The notes: a model not told the origin generated them from the sequence alone. Shown: positions 8,823 through 18,533, numbered from the stretch's first letter. The stretch is DNA of 64,000 nucleotides from Pontibacter russatus (GCF_009931655.1 NZ_CP047984.1:2807001-2871000), one strand, 5' to 3'. Program-made: numbers and translations.

Positions 8823-11093
8823 ATGAGAAGCAAAAAGAATAAAGGCGGCGAAGGCCGCGACGATCGCAACAGCTCCAGAGGACGGGGCGATTCATCATCC
8901 AGAGGGAAAGACTCATCCGGCCGCAGATCATCCGACAGGGGAGGCTCCTCCCGGCGCAGCGGCGGCTCGGACCGCAAAGGAAGCCCCAAATCAGCAAAGG
9001 CACTTGTACTGGAGGCCTTTTCTAACAGCCCCGACACCGTATATACCGAACGCTCGCTGTGCCGCCGCCTCGGCGTGACGGACAAGAAAGGCCGCGACCA
9101 GGTAAACAGCATCCTGCATGCCCTGGTAAAAGAAAACAAGCTGCTGCCGATTGACGACGACAAGTATATGATGAACCTGAAGGTGGACATCATTACCGGC
9201 CGCGTGGACCTGGCGAACAGCAAATACGCTTACATTGTATCAGAGGGGCGCGAAGACGATGTGCGCGTGTACCGGGAGCACCTGAAGTACGCCATGGACG
9301 GTGATACCGTAAAGGTTGAAGTGTCGCCTACCGTGCGCGGTGGCCGGCAGGAGGGCGTGGTGATAGAAGTGCTGGAGCGCTCCCGCACCGAGCTGGTGGG
9401 TATCATGCAACTGTCGAAGAACTTCGGCTTCGTGGTGCCCGACTTCAAGAAGCTTTATTTTGACGTGTTTGTGGGGGAGCGTGGCCTGAACGGCGCGACC
9501 TCTGGCGACAAAGTGCTGGTGAAGATCGTGGAGTGGCCCAGCAAACCCGACAAGAACCCTACCGGCGAGGTAATCCGCGTGTTCGGTCCGGCCGGAGAGA
9601 ACGAGGCCGAGATTCACTCCATCATGGCGGAGTTCGGTTTGCCGTTTGAGTTCGACGAGGCAGTAGAGGAAGAGGCGGAAAGCATCTCCGACAAGATTAC
9701 GGAAGCCGAGATTGCCAAGCGCCGCGATTTCCGCGACGTCACTACCTTCACCATCGACCCGGCCGACGCCAAGGACTTCGACGATGCCCTGTCTATCCAA
9801 AAGCTGGAGAACGGCCATTACGAGATAGGCGTGCATATTGCCGACGTGACGCACTACGTGCAGCCAAAAACCATATTGGAGAAAGAGGCCTTCCACAGGG
9901 CCACCTCGGTATACCTCGTGGACAGGACCATCCCGATGCTGCCCGAGCGCCTTTCCAACGGTCTCTGCTCGCTCAGGCCCAACGAGGAGAAACTGACGTT
10001 CTCAGCGGTGTTTGAGCTGGATGAGAACGGCAAGCTGTATGAGTCGTGGTTTGGCCGCACCATCATCTACTCCGACCGCCGCTTCTCCTATGAGGAGGCG
10101 CAGGAACGCATCGAAACCGGCGAAGGCGACTTTGTGGAAGAAATCAACATTCTGAACGGCATCGCCAAAAAGCTCAAAGACAAGCGCTTCAAGAACGGCG
10201 CCATCAGCTTTGAGACGGTGGAGGTGAAGTTTAAGCTGGATGAGAAAGGCCGCCCGCTGTCGGTGTATGTGAAGGAGCGCAAGGACGCGCACAAGTTGAT
10301 TGAGGAGTTCATGCTGCTGGCCAACAAAAAGGTGGCCGAGTATGTCTTTAACCTGGGCAGAGGCAAAAAACGCCCGACCATGGTGTACCGCACGCACGGC
10401 CAGCCCGACCCCGAAAAACTGAGTACTTTCTCGCTGTTTGCCCGCAAGTTCGGCTACAAAGTAGACCCGGACGGCGATATATCCGAAGAACTGAACAACC
10501 TGACGGAGGAAATTGAAGGCAAGCCGGAGCAGAGCGTACTACAGAACCTGGCCATCCGAACGATGGCCAAGGCCAAGTACAGCACCGAGCCCGAAGGTCA
10601 CTTCGGCCTGGCCTTCGAACACTACTCGCACTTCACCTCGCCCATCCGCCGCTACCCCGACATGATGGCGCACCGCCTGCTGCAGCACTACCTCGACGGC
10701 GGCAAGTCAGAGGACAAGGAGGCATATGAGGAGCGCTGCCGCCACTCTTCCGAGATGGAGAAGCGCGCCGCCGACGCCGAGCGCGCCTCTATCAAGTACA
10801 AGCAGGTGGAGTTTATGAAAGACACCATCGGCAACCAGTATAAAGGCATTGTGTCTGGTGTCACAGAATGGGGTATATTTGTGGAGATCGAGGAGAACAA
10901 ATGCGAGGGCATGGTGCGGCTGTCGGACCTGAACGACGACTACTACGAACTCGACTCGGCCAACTACCGCATCATCGGCCGCCAGAACAAGCGCATCATC
11001 TCGTTTGGCGACGAGGTGCTGGTGGAGGTGAAAAGCGCCAACCTGGCCGACCGCACCATCGATCTGGAGCTTGTGCAAACCCTGAAAAAATAG
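8823..11093 (+). CDS. rnr: Ribonuclease R
   Basis: 3'-to-5' processive exoribonuclease of the RNase II/R (RNB) family, for turnover of structured RNA and quality control of rRNA and mRNA. Order: a basic Ser/Arg/Gly-rich tail (about residues 1-55), a winged-helix domain (KALVLEAFSN onward), cold-shock-type OB folds, the RNB catalytic domain with FTIDPADAKDFDDA carrying the metal-binding aspartates, and a C-terminal S1 domain (YKGIVSGVTEWGIFVE). I chose ATG at 8823 (MRSKKNKGGEG); a TTG at 8793 would only add ten unlikely residues. 756 residues is normal. Confidence 0.95.
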   Translation: MRSKKNKGGEGRDDRNSSRGRGDSSSRGKDSSGRRSSDRGGSSRRSGGSDRKGSPKSAKALVLEAFSNSPDTVYTERSLCRRLGVTDKKGRDQVNSILHALVKENKLLPIDDDKYMMNLKVDIITGRVDLANSKYAYIVSEGREDDVRVYREHLKYAMDGDTVKVEVSPTVRGGRQEGVVIEVLERSRTELVGIMQLSKNFGFVVPDFKKLYFDVFVGERGLNGATSGDKVLVKIVEWPSKPDKNPTGEVIRVFGPAGENEAEIHSIMAEFGLPFEFDEAVEEEAESISDKITEAEIAKRRDFRDVTTFTIDPADAKDFDDALSIQKLENGHYEIGVHIADVTHYVQPKTILEKEAFHRATSVYLVDRTIPMLPERLSNGLCSLRPNEEKLTFSAVFELDENGKLYESWFGRTIIYSDRRFSYEEAQERIETGEGDFVEEINILNGIAKKLKDKRFKNGAISFETVEVKFKLDEKGRPLSVYVKERKDAHKLIEEFMLLANKKVAEYVFNLGRGKKRPTMVYRTHGQPDPEKLSTFSLFARKFGYKVDPDGDISEELNNLTEEIEGKPEQSVLQNLAIRTMAKAKYSTEPEGHFGLAFEHYSHFTSPIRRYPDMMAHRLLQHYLDGGKSEDKEAYEERCRHSSEMEKRAADAERASIKYKQVEFMKDTIGNQYKGIVSGVTEWGIFVEIEENKCEGMVRLSDLNDDYYELDSANYRIIGRQNKRIISFGDEVLVEVKSANLADRTIDLELVQTLKK

Positions 11094-11196
11094 TTGGCAA
11101 AAGGCCGCCTCGCGCGCTTCTTACGGTAACGGCATGTATATATCCTCACCTTTGAACAAGGCGGGATGATGGTTGTTGGAAGCCCTGAAAGCGCGC

Positions 11197-12213
11197 ATGA
11201 AACGCCTGCTTATCACTGACCAGTTACATAGAAATTCTGTGGATATCAGTACCCTTTCCGGAAAGATACACCATACCTTGTCCACGCTGCGCTATGGCGA
11301 GCACCCGGTGGAACTATATGAGCCGATCCGCTATATCATGGCGCTGGGCGGCAAGCGCATCAGGCCCATGCTGGTGCTGCTGGCTGCCAAGATGTACGAC
11401 GAGGATGTAGAAAAGGCCCTTTTGCCGGCGGCGGCGGTAGAGGTTTTCCACAACTTCACGCTCATGCACGACGACATCATGGACAAGGCCCCGCTGCGCC
11501 GGGGTGAGCAGACCGTACACGAGAAGTGGAATGCCAACACGGCCATCCTGTCGGGCGACGTGATGGTGGTGCGGGCCTACCAGCTGCTGCTGGGGGTGGA
11601 GCAAACCAAGCTGGCGCAGGTGCTGGAACTGTTCAGCGAAACAGCCGCGCAGGTTTGCGAGGGCCAGCAGCTGGACATGAACTTTGAGCGCCGGGAGCAG
11701 GTGAGCATCCAGGAGTACATCCATATGATCACGCTGAAGACGGCGGTGCTCCTGGGCTTCAGCCTGGAGATGGGCGCTATTCTCCAGAACGCGCCTATTG
11801 CCGATGCAGAGCACCTGAAAGACTTCGGCATTAACGTGGGCATCGCGTTCCAGCTCCGCGACGACCTGCTGGATGTATATGGCGACAAGGCCAAGTTCGG
11901 CAAGCAGGTGGGCGGCGACATTCTGTCAGACAAGAAGACCTTTCTGATGCTGACGGCGCTGGAGCAGGCCAATGCGGCGCAGCGGCAAACCATCATCGGC
12001 TGGCGCGACAAAACGGATAGCAGCATAGCCTTGGAGAAAGTGGACGCCATCACCGCCATATATAACCAACTCCACATCCGGCACCAGACAGAGCAGCAGA
12101 TAGATTCCTATTTCCGGAAAGCGCTGCACCACCTCGATGCCGTGCAACTGCCGGAGGAGCGCAAAAGCACGATCCGGGGCCTGGCCCTGCAACTGATGGA
12201 GCGGGATAATTAA
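11197..12213 (+). CDS. Polyprenyl diphosphate synthase (trans-isoprenyl type)
   Basis: Condenses isopentenyl diphosphate with allylic diphosphates to give linear prenyl diphosphates for quinone side chains or carotenoids. The first aspartate-rich motif is DDIMD (residues 92-96), followed by RRGEQTVH; the second is the DDLLD block; GGKRIRP binds IPP. A phenylalanine five residues before the first motif (FTLMHDD) is bulky, which in this family tends to favour shorter C15-C20 products. That is inference. ATG at 11197 was preferred; TTG at 11173 would add eight residues. It lies 103 bp after rnr and may be co-transcribed. Confidence 0.88.
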   Translation: MKRLLITDQLHRNSVDISTLSGKIHHTLSTLRYGEHPVELYEPIRYIMALGGKRIRPMLVLLAAKMYDEDVEKALLPAAAVEVFHNFTLMHDDIMDKAPLRRGEQTVHEKWNANTAILSGDVMVVRAYQLLLGVEQTKLAQVLELFSETAAQVCEGQQLDMNFERREQVSIQEYIHMITLKTAVLLGFSLEMGAILQNAPIADAEHLKDFGINVGIAFQLRDDLLDVYGDKAKFGKQVGGDILSDKKTFLMLTALEQANAAQRQTIIGWRDKTDSSIALEKVDAITAIYNQLHIRHQTEQQIDSYFRKALHHLDAVQLPEERKSTIRGLALQLMERDN

Positions 12214-12396
12214 TGGTTAAATGGCTATATGGCTTAATAGTTGGACCGCAGGTGTGATTTTTTGTTGGGTTGCTGATTGCTGATTATCGCTTCGCAGGTA
12301 TCAAAAAAGCATATATAAAGCGTGCTACATCCATTCAACAATTCAACCATTTAAGTATTCAGTCATTCACTCAGTCACTCATTCAAAATTCAACTA
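12214..12396. repeat. Low-complexity intergenic stretch with ATTCA-type short repeats
   Basis: Between 12330 and 12395 short units such as ATTCAACA, ATTCAACC, AGTCATTC and ACTCAGTC follow each other. At 12213-12240 the string TTAAATGGCTATATGGCTTA is itself internally repetitive, and a similar TTAAATGGCT occurs at 27205. No gene is visible. Confidence 0.45.
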
Positions 12397-13020
12397 ATGA
12401 GCGTTACCCTTATATTGATTATTATCACCGTTGGAATATCCCTGTATGCGTGGCAGAACGAAAGCCTGATGCACAAATGGATTTTCCAGCCATACGCCGT
12501 GCAGCGTGACAACTCCTGGTACCGCTTCCTGACCTCCGGCTTCCTGCACGCCGACATGATGCACCTGTTCTTCAACATGTTCACGCTGTTCTTTTTCGGG
12601 CAGGCCGTGGAGCAGACGTTCATGGTTATATTTGGGGCGGAGACGGGCATCCTGCTGTACCTGCTGCTCTACCTGGGCGGCATCATTATCTCCGATATCC
12701 CCACTTACTTCAAGCACCGCAACGACCCGCCTTACCGCGCGCTAGGCGCTTCGGGCGGCGTGGCTTCGGTAGTGTTCTCCAGCATCCTGTTTTACCCCAC
12801 CAACGACATCTGCCTGTACGGGCTGCTGTGCATTCCCGGGTTTATCCTGGGGGTGCTGTACGTGCTGTACTCCTACTACTCCGGCAAGCGCATGGGCGAC
12901 AACATCAACCACGATGCGCACCTGTACGGCGCGGTATATGGCTTTGTGCTGAGCCTGGTGCTGGTGCCGCAGGCGCTGCCGAGCTTCTTTGAGCAAATCG
13001 GCAACTGGCGCCTGTTCTGA
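12397..13020 (+). CDS. Rhomboid-family intramembrane serine protease
   Basis: Polytopic membrane protease that cleaves transmembrane substrates. The 207-residue protein has about six hydrophobic segments. The catalytic serine is S119 in GASGG and the catalytic histidine is H175 in HLYGAVYG, forming the rhomboid Ser-His dyad. The HADMMHLFFNM block (residues 61-71) matches the conserved loop and TM2 region. It stands alone, followed by a long AT-rich hairpin. The substrate is unknown. Confidence 0.93.
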   Translation: MSVTLILIIITVGISLYAWQNESLMHKWIFQPYAVQRDNSWYRFLTSGFLHADMMHLFFNMFTLFFFGQAVEQTFMVIFGAETGILLYLLLYLGGIIISDIPTYFKHRNDPPYRALGASGGVASVVFSSILFYPTNDICLYGLLCIPGFILGVLYVLYSYYSGKRMGDNINHDAHLYGAVYGFVLSLVLVPQALPSFFEQIGNWRLF

Positions 13021-13072
13021 GGGAGCTTAAAACCTTGCAGCCCTGGCACTTCTCTGGGGAACGATGTGTAGC

Positions 13073-13104
13073 CTTATTATATATATCTTCGTATATATAA
13101 TAAG
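13073..13104. terminator. AT-rich perfect hairpin after the rhomboid gene
   Basis: A 13-bp perfect inverted repeat (13073-13085 with 13092-13104), built from CTTATTATATATA and its complement around the stable loop TCTTCG. It lacks a GC-rich stem, so it could be a weak terminator or one of the TATATA elements of this genome. Confidence 0.45.
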
Positions 13105-13121
13105 TATCAACGCCTTGTACC

Positions 13122-13592
13122 ATGAGGGAACTGTATCACCGGTTGTATAGGAAGCTTGCCGTGCTGGCGCTGCTGCTGGCACTGGGGCAGCCCCTGCTGG
13201 CACAGGAGGCGGCAAAGCGCATAACCCTGATGCAGTATGTGATGCAGGAAAGGCCGGTGCTGGCGGAGCTCGTTACCAAAGCGGGTCTCACCCCCGTTCT
13301 TTCAGGCGATGCGCCATATACCATTCTCGCCCCGCCCGAAGCAGAACTTGCGAAACTAAAGGATCTGCCCCCTGTGCGGATAAGGGCGGTGCTGTTGGGC
13401 CATATACTGGAAGGGGTGTTTCAGGAGAAAGATTTTAAAGATGGGGCCACTCTCGAGACGCTCGCGCACACCAGCATAACCGTCTGCCGCAAAAAAGACT
13501 ACACCCTCATAGACGGCCTGCGCATCAGCGGCGACAAGGCGCAGGCAAAAAACGGCGTGGTGCACAGCCTCTCCGGCAAACTGAACCTATAG
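13122..13592 (+). CDS. Secreted fasciclin (FAS1)-domain protein
   Basis: 156-residue protein with an N-terminal signal peptide (about residues 1-27, hydrophobic core LAVLALLLALGQPLLA) and a single FAS1 domain. FAS1 features are YTILAPPEAEL (first conserved block), the GHILEG segment, LIDGLRISGDKA, and the closing NGVVHSLSGKL. FAS1 domains usually act in adhesion or extracellular matrix; the precise role here cannot be read. It is short for the family but the domain seems complete. Confidence 0.85.
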   Translation: MRELYHRLYRKLAVLALLLALGQPLLAQEAAKRITLMQYVMQERPVLAELVTKAGLTPVLSGDAPYTILAPPEAELAKLKDLPPVRIRAVLLGHILEGVFQEKDFKDGATLETLAHTSITVCRKKDYTLIDGLRISGDKAQAKNGVVHSLSGKLNL

Positions 13593-13764
13593 CAGCAGAG
13601 TTTCTGAAGTAATTTGAGTGCAGATTTTCCTGTATGGGCCAGGCAGCAGGGAGTTTCCGGATATGATGAGCCAAAAGGGAACAGCGTATCTTTATAAAGC
13701 TTAACAGAAACTAAGCATTATGATACGCAGCGGTGGCAGAAGTACGTAGAACAACTAAGACCTT

Positions 13765-14190
13765 ATGCACCCTGAAAACCTACATACCGCCCCCGACAAG
13801 TCCAAAATAGTAGTGGCCCGGAATGATTGTTACGAGTTTATATACGATAATAGCAGAAATAGGATATACCACGTTGTGAAGGGTTTCTGGAAGAACAGGG
13901 AAGCCGTGCCTGACTTTCTGGATGATCTGCAGAAAACGATCCGGATGGCGAAGCCGGGCTTCAGCCTGTTGATAGACCTGCGCACCATGCTGACGCACCC
14001 GCAGCCGCTCAGCAGCCTGCACCTGGAGGCGCACAACCTGATACAGGGAGGCGGGTTGGCGAAGGCCGCCTTTGTGGTACCCACAGACCGCATTGCCACC
14101 CTGCAGGTAGAGGAGATAAACGGAAAAAGCCAGATGCCTTCAGAAAGCTTTTCTTCGCTTGATGAGGCAGAAGTATGGCTAGGGGCCTGA
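13765..14190 (+). CDS. Small cytosolic protein, possibly STAS/SpoIIAA-like
   Basis: 141 residues, no signal peptide or membrane segment. The order of a beta-strand region with VVKGFWKNRE, a helix FLDDLQKTI, then SLLIDLRTML and a C-terminal block SFSSLDEAEVWL resembles the STAS/SpoIIAA-like fold often seen as single-domain proteins in Bacteroidota. The family call is by pattern only. ATG at 13765. It stands alone between the FAS1 gene and the permease. Confidence 0.55.
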   Translation: MHPENLHTAPDKSKIVVARNDCYEFIYDNSRNRIYHVVKGFWKNREAVPDFLDDLQKTIRMAKPGFSLLIDLRTMLTHPQPLSSLHLEAHNLIQGGGLAKAAFVVPTDRIATLQVEEINGKSQMPSESFSSLDEAEVWLGA

Positions 14191-14369
14191 TTTTTTCTGG
14201 ACAGCCCGCACCTTATCAATAAAATATAGAGCCTTTTAGAGGTTTAGCCGTAACAGGCATATAAAAATTCTCAATCCGGACTTTGCCTGCTGCTGATTTT
14301 ACCGCGATACGCTGTATTTGCAACACTTAGCACTCAAACGCAGGTGGCTAAAGCATCGCCTTCGCGCCT

Positions 14370-16148
14370 ATGACCTATGAGATAGCCTTAGTGCTTGGGA
14401 TCATCACACTGGCAGTTGTCCTGTTTGTGTCCGAGCGCCTGTCTATCGACACCGTGGCCATCCTCATCATGGTGCTGTTCATGCTCACTGGCGTGCTGAC
14501 GCCGGCAGAGGGCTTCGCGGGCTTCAGCAACCCCGCCACCCTGACCGTGGCCGCCATGTTCATCGTCAGTTCGGCCATCTTCAAGTCCGGGGCCCTGAAC
14601 AGTATCGGCATTATCCTGACGCGCGTCGGCCGCAAGAACTACCTCCTTTGCCTGCTTTTTGTCATGCTCATTTCCGGTGCCCTGTCGGCGTTCATCAACG
14701 ACACAGCGGTGGTGGCGCTGCTCATGCCCATGGTCATTCAGGTGAGCAAAGACATCCGCGTCAGTCCCTCCAAACTGCTTATCCCGCTGTCGTTCAGCGC
14801 GCTGCTGGGCGGTGTCTGCACCCTTATCGGCACCTCCACCAACATCCTGGTCAGTGGTATTGCGCAGGCGCAGGGCGAGGAGCCGCTTGGGATGTTTGAG
14901 TTTACGCCCGCTGGCATATGTTTTCTGCTGGTGGGCATTGCCTATATGTTTTTTGTGGGGAGGCACCTGCTGCCCAACCGCAAATTAGCCGAAGACCTTT
15001 CCGAGGACTTTAACCTGGGGCAGTACCTGACCGAGGTGGTGCTGCTGCCCGACTCACCCTCGGTGGGGATGCCGCTGGAAAAGACAGGGCTGGTGCAGAA
15101 CCTGGATGTGATTGTGATGCAGGTAACGCGGCGGAAAAAGAGTGTCCCCGTCAGCCCCTCGCTTGTGCTGGAGGCAAACGATGTGCTGAAGGTGCGCTGC
15201 GGCGTGGAGAAGCTGAAAATGCTGAAGGAGGAGAAGGGCATAAAACTGAAGTCGGAGCGGAAGTTCCACGACGACAGCCTGCACCTCAACGACAGCAAGC
15301 TCTACGAGGCCATCATCACCCCCAACTCCTATATGGAGGGCAAGTCGCTGAAGGAACTGGATTTCCGGGCCTATAACCACGGCGCCTCCGTGCTGGCCAT
15401 CCGCCACCGCGATGCGATTGTGAACGAGAAGCCGGGGCACATCAAACTCTCCGCCGGCGACGTGCTGCTCATTGCCGCCAGCCAGAGCCAGGCAGAGAAG
15501 TTGCGCAAAAACGACGATTTGCTCATTATCTCCCAAACCGAGCACCGGCCTTTCAACTACGGCAAGATTATACCGGTGCTCACTGTCAGTGTGGCGGTGG
15601 TGGCTGCGGCGGCAACAGGGCTGATACCGATTGTGCTGAGTGCCATGACGGGCGTAATGGTGCTGATTCTCCTCAAGTGCATCCGGATGGATGAGGCGTA
15701 CAAGGCGATTGACTGGAAAGTGATTTTCATGCTGGCGGGTGTGCTCTCGATGGGCACCGCTCTCGAAAAAACCGGTGCCGCCAAGCTGCTGGCCGACTTC
15801 CTGATAGCTGGTGTGGGCGACCATGGGCCGCACGCGCTCATGTCCGTCTTTTTCTTCATCACTTTTATGAGCACCAACTTCATGTCGAACAATGCCACGG
15901 CGGCGCTGCTGGCCCCCATTGCCATCGTGACGGCACACGAAATGGGGGTGAGCGTGCGGCCTTTCCTGATGGCGGTGACCTATGGGGCCTCCCTTAGCTT
16001 CATGACGCCGATGGGCTACCAGACCAACACCATGATATATGGCCCCGGCAACTACCGCTTCACTGACTACCTGAAAGTGGGCACACCGCTCAACCTCCTC
16101 TTCTGGCTGCTCGCCTCAATCATCCTGCCCTACTTTTTCCCGTTTTAA
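14370..16148 (+). CDS. SLC13-family permease with two RCK_C (TrkA-C) domains
   Basis: Inner-membrane transporter of the divalent anion:Na+ symporter group. N-terminal and C-terminal blocks of hydrophobic helices flank a soluble centre (about residues 205-385) that contains two TrkA-C regulatory domains, each with the pattern of a strand, GDVLxxxxx and a glycine turn. Characteristic pieces are SAFINDTAVVALLMPMV and LIGTSTNILVSG in the first half, and NFMSNNATAALLAPIAI in the second. Such proteins carry sulfate, dicarboxylates or similar anions; the substrate is open. ATG at 14370; TAA before a short intergenic gap. Confidence 0.9.
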   Translation: MTYEIALVLGIITLAVVLFVSERLSIDTVAILIMVLFMLTGVLTPAEGFAGFSNPATLTVAAMFIVSSAIFKSGALNSIGIILTRVGRKNYLLCLLFVMLISGALSAFINDTAVVALLMPMVIQVSKDIRVSPSKLLIPLSFSALLGGVCTLIGTSTNILVSGIAQAQGEEPLGMFEFTPAGICFLLVGIAYMFFVGRHLLPNRKLAEDLSEDFNLGQYLTEVVLLPDSPSVGMPLEKTGLVQNLDVIVMQVTRRKKSVPVSPSLVLEANDVLKVRCGVEKLKMLKEEKGIKLKSERKFHDDSLHLNDSKLYEAIITPNSYMEGKSLKELDFRAYNHGASVLAIRHRDAIVNEKPGHIKLSAGDVLLIAASQSQAEKLRKNDDLLIISQTEHRPFNYGKIIPVLTVSVAVVAAAATGLIPIVLSAMTGVMVLILLKCIRMDEAYKAIDWKVIFMLAGVLSMGTALEKTGAAKLLADFLIAGVGDHGPHALMSVFFFITFMSTNFMSNNATAALLAPIAIVTAHEMGVSVRPFLMAVTYGASLSFMTPMGYQTNTMIYGPGNYRFTDYLKVGTPLNLLFWLLASIILPYFFPF

Positions 16149-16306
16149 GCTGCGGGATATATAAACGGATGTTCCACGTGGAGAAGGCGCTGGCGGATAT
16201 ATAGGGTTAATTTACCCGAAGCTTCCTATATTAGTACGGGCAAGGCCGTCAGGGCATGCGCGAAGCTTATCATCGTAAACTTTCATACAGTATCACTGAA
16301 ACGACT

Positions 16307-17179
16307 ATGTCAATAAGAATCACCCTTCAGAAGCATGCGTCTATTTATGGCCCATGGATTTTTGCCTTTTTGCTGCTGGCCTGCACCTCGTCTGCGCCGG
16401 AGCAAAACATTGCCGAAGCCGAAGAAACCAAAGCAGCCGAAAAAGGAGAGTGGGTGTCGCTTTTCAACGGGAAGGATATAGAGGACTGGATTGTGAAGAT
16501 ACACCACCACGAGGTGGACGAGAACTTCGGCAACACCTTCCGGGTGGAGGATGGCATGATTAAAGTGCGCTACGACCAGTACGGCGACTTCAACGAGCAG
16601 TACGGGCACCTGTATTACAAGCGGCCGTTCTCCAGTTACCACCTGGTGGTGGAGTACCGCTTCGCCGATGAGTGGCATCCGGGCGCGCCGGACTATACCA
16701 TCCGGAACAGCGGCGTGATGTTCCACTCCCAGGACCCGCGAACGATGCCGAAGGAGCAGGATTGGCCCATCTCGGTGGAGATGCAGTTTCTGGCGAGCCT
16801 AGGTGACGGCAAGCCGCGCCCCACCGGCAACATGTGCTCGCCGGGCACTGACGTAGTGTATGAAGGCAAAATTGACCCCCGGCATTGCATCGATTCCAGC
16901 TCTAAAACTTATGACATAGACGAGTGGGTGCGGGCGGAGCTTATCGTTCTGGGGGATTCCCTGGTGAAGCATATCATTAACGGCGACACAGTGCTGCAGT
17001 ACACGAAGCCGCAGATCGGCGGCGGTGTGGTCAACAATTTTGACCCGGCCCTAAAGCAGGACGGCAAGCTGCTGAGCGAAGGATATATAGCCCTGCAAAG
17101 CGAAGGCCAGGCCATCGACTTCCGTAAAGTCGAAATCAAAGAACTGGATGCATCCGGTGCGGCTAAAAGCTCAAAGTAA
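16307..17179 (+). CDS. DUF1080 lipoprotein (3-keto-disaccharide hydrolase family)
   Basis: Exported protein with a lipobox (LLLACTS, Cys about residue 27) and a concanavalin-like DUF1080 domain starting at WVSLFNGKDIEDW. The segments NSGVMFHSQDP and WPISVEMQFL are typical. Relatives hydrolyse 3-keto-sugars or are found next to sugar oxidoreductases. No sugar oxidoreductase is adjacent here. ATG at 16307 gives a normal lipoprotein signal; an earlier start at 16256 would add 17 residues before it. Confidence 0.88.
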   Translation: MSIRITLQKHASIYGPWIFAFLLLACTSSAPEQNIAEAEETKAAEKGEWVSLFNGKDIEDWIVKIHHHEVDENFGNTFRVEDGMIKVRYDQYGDFNEQYGHLYYKRPFSSYHLVVEYRFADEWHPGAPDYTIRNSGVMFHSQDPRTMPKEQDWPISVEMQFLASLGDGKPRPTGNMCSPGTDVVYEGKIDPRHCIDSSSKTYDIDEWVRAELIVLGDSLVKHIINGDTVLQYTKPQIGGGVVNNFDPALKQDGKLLSEGYIALQSEGQAIDFRKVEIKELDASGAAKSSK

Positions 17180-17304
17180 GTTCCTACTATTTCATTAATG
17201 AGTAATGTATCGCTCATAGGCATCGCAAAAAGAGAGAAGAGGCAGGGGCTCCTGCTATATGGTAGTTATACAGTATTATAATTCCCCCAACACATAATAA
17301 AGGA

Positions 17305-17733
17305 TTGAAAATACCCATCAAAAAGACAGAAACGACCATTATAGACAGGGTCGTATGGAATTGGGTTTTTATCCATTACTGTGGGCAGATTATAGGGCAA
17401 TGGCAAAAGAAATACGTTTATAATGGCTTGGCTAATGTTCTCGCTTCTCAAGTTTCAATATCAACATCAGCAATACCAGTATTCATCTTCTTGCTGCTTG
17501 GAGGCAAATCTCATTTTTGGGGTGCTATTTTGGTAATGGGATATATCTTATCACTTCAAGTGCTGTTAAAGAAGCCTTTAATGCAACTGGTTGACCTGAA
17601 GGAGTTAGAAAGAGCATATCAGCAGATTTCAAGACAGCAGAGAATAAGGAAGTTTATCTTAGCTGTTGTTATGTTTGTGTTTTCTTTCTTTATATCAATT
17701 GCATCATATAAAGTTGTAGGTGCTATTCTATAA
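17305..17733 (+). CDS. Orphan membrane protein, family not recognised
   Basis: 142 codons with two strongly hydrophobic segments in the middle (IPVFIFLLLGG and AILVMGYILSLQVLL) and one near the end (FILAVVMFVFSFFISIASY). A basic, coiled linker (ELERAYQQISRQQRIRK) separates them. The only usable start is TTG at 17305. Base composition is clearly more AT-rich than the surrounding genes, as in the toxin-antitoxin pair that follows, so the patch may have been acquired. Reality of the gene is likely but not certain. Confidence 0.5.
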   Translation: MKIPIKKTETTIIDRVVWNWVFIHYCGQIIGQWQKKYVYNGLANVLASQVSISTSAIPVFIFLLLGGKSHFWGAILVMGYILSLQVLLKKPLMQLVDLKELERAYQQISRQQRIRKFILAVVMFVFSFFISIASYKVVGAIL

Positions 17734-17893
17734 GTGAAAAGGATAATGAATGGAAGAAAAACGTTGCATGACCAAGTATATAAGCTAAACTCTGCTATGC
17801 CTCGCTCACCTCATATACCAGCACGCAGGCAAAAGGAAAAAATCAATGATGTATAAATGCCGTATATTATTGGTAGGAATTAAGCAGAGCACC

Positions 17894-18109
17894 ATGAGTA
17901 CGAGAGCCATAAGCGATATTTTAAGCCAGATAAAGCAGCTGAACCATTTGGACAGAATCAGCATACTGGAGAAAGTAGTGTCCCTGATAAAAAAGGAAAG
18001 TGTAGAAAAAAAACATGTCAGCCTGTCTTCCATCGGCGGGCTTGGCTCCGAAATATGGAAAGAAACGGACATAGATAAGTATATTGAAAACGAAAGGCAA
18101 TGGGATTGA
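17894..18109 (+). CDS. VapB-type antitoxin
   Basis: 71-residue acidic protein: an N-terminal helical region (ILSQIKQLNHLDRISILEKVV) that probably dimerises, and a C-terminal tail GLGSEIWKETDIDKYI, which in this kind of antitoxin wraps the toxin. It overlaps the start of the PIN gene by 10 nt, the usual antitoxin-first arrangement. ATG at 17894 was chosen; upstream ATGs would add an unlikely hydrophobic leader. It is intact, unlike its partner. Confidence 0.75.
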   Translation: MSTRAISDILSQIKQLNHLDRISILEKVVSLIKKESVEKKHVSLSSIGGLGSEIWKETDIDKYIENERQWD

Positions 18110-18533
18110 GAAAACTAAAGTCCCAAACCATTTTTCTGGATACTGCCCGCTCATTTACTTTATTGAAGGTAATACGGCTTATCAGGCTGGCCTTAAGAAT
18201 TTCTTTGCCGCTTTTGACAAAGGTGATTTTGCCATTATTACTTCAACCTTGACACTCCTCGAAGTCCTGGTCCAACCTATGAAGTTGAACCGTCAGGATT
18301 TAGTAGAGCAATACAAGCGAATACTGTCTTCCGCATCGGGAATAGAGATACTTGAAATAACTTCTGCTGTTGCATGCAGGGCGGCTGAATTAAGAGCAAA
18401 GTATAAGTTGAAAACACCTGACTCCATTCAGGTTGGAACTGCTTTGGAATATGAAGCCAAATATTTCCTGACTAACGACGTCAGACTGAGTATTATCAAG
18501 GAAATAAAAACAATCACTCCGCAAGAACTTTAA
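18100..18533 (+). pseudogene. VapC-like PIN-domain toxin interrupted by a frameshift
   Basis: PIN-domain RNase toxin partner of the preceding antitoxin. Reading from ATG at 18100 gives MGLRKLKSQTIFLDT up to codon ACT (18142-18144); the rest of the PIN domain (CPLIYFIEG onward, then TSTLTLLEVL, TPDSIQVGTAL and FLTNDVRL) continues in the frame one base back. One extra T would restore FLDTCPLIYFIEG, the classic PIN start with the first metal-binding Asp. As it stands the Asp and the domain are in different frames. The cause may be a real one-base deletion in TT or a sequencing error. Confidence 0.75.

Noticed and set aside
18142..18146. Programmed -1 frameshift in the PIN gene
   Set aside because: No slippery heptamer and no downstream stem-loop; a single base loss is simpler.
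18084..18533. PIN toxin read from TTG at 18084 as an intact gene
   Set aside because: That frame lacks the FLD segment with the first catalytic Asp, whereas the ATG at 18100 gives it; the join needs one more base.
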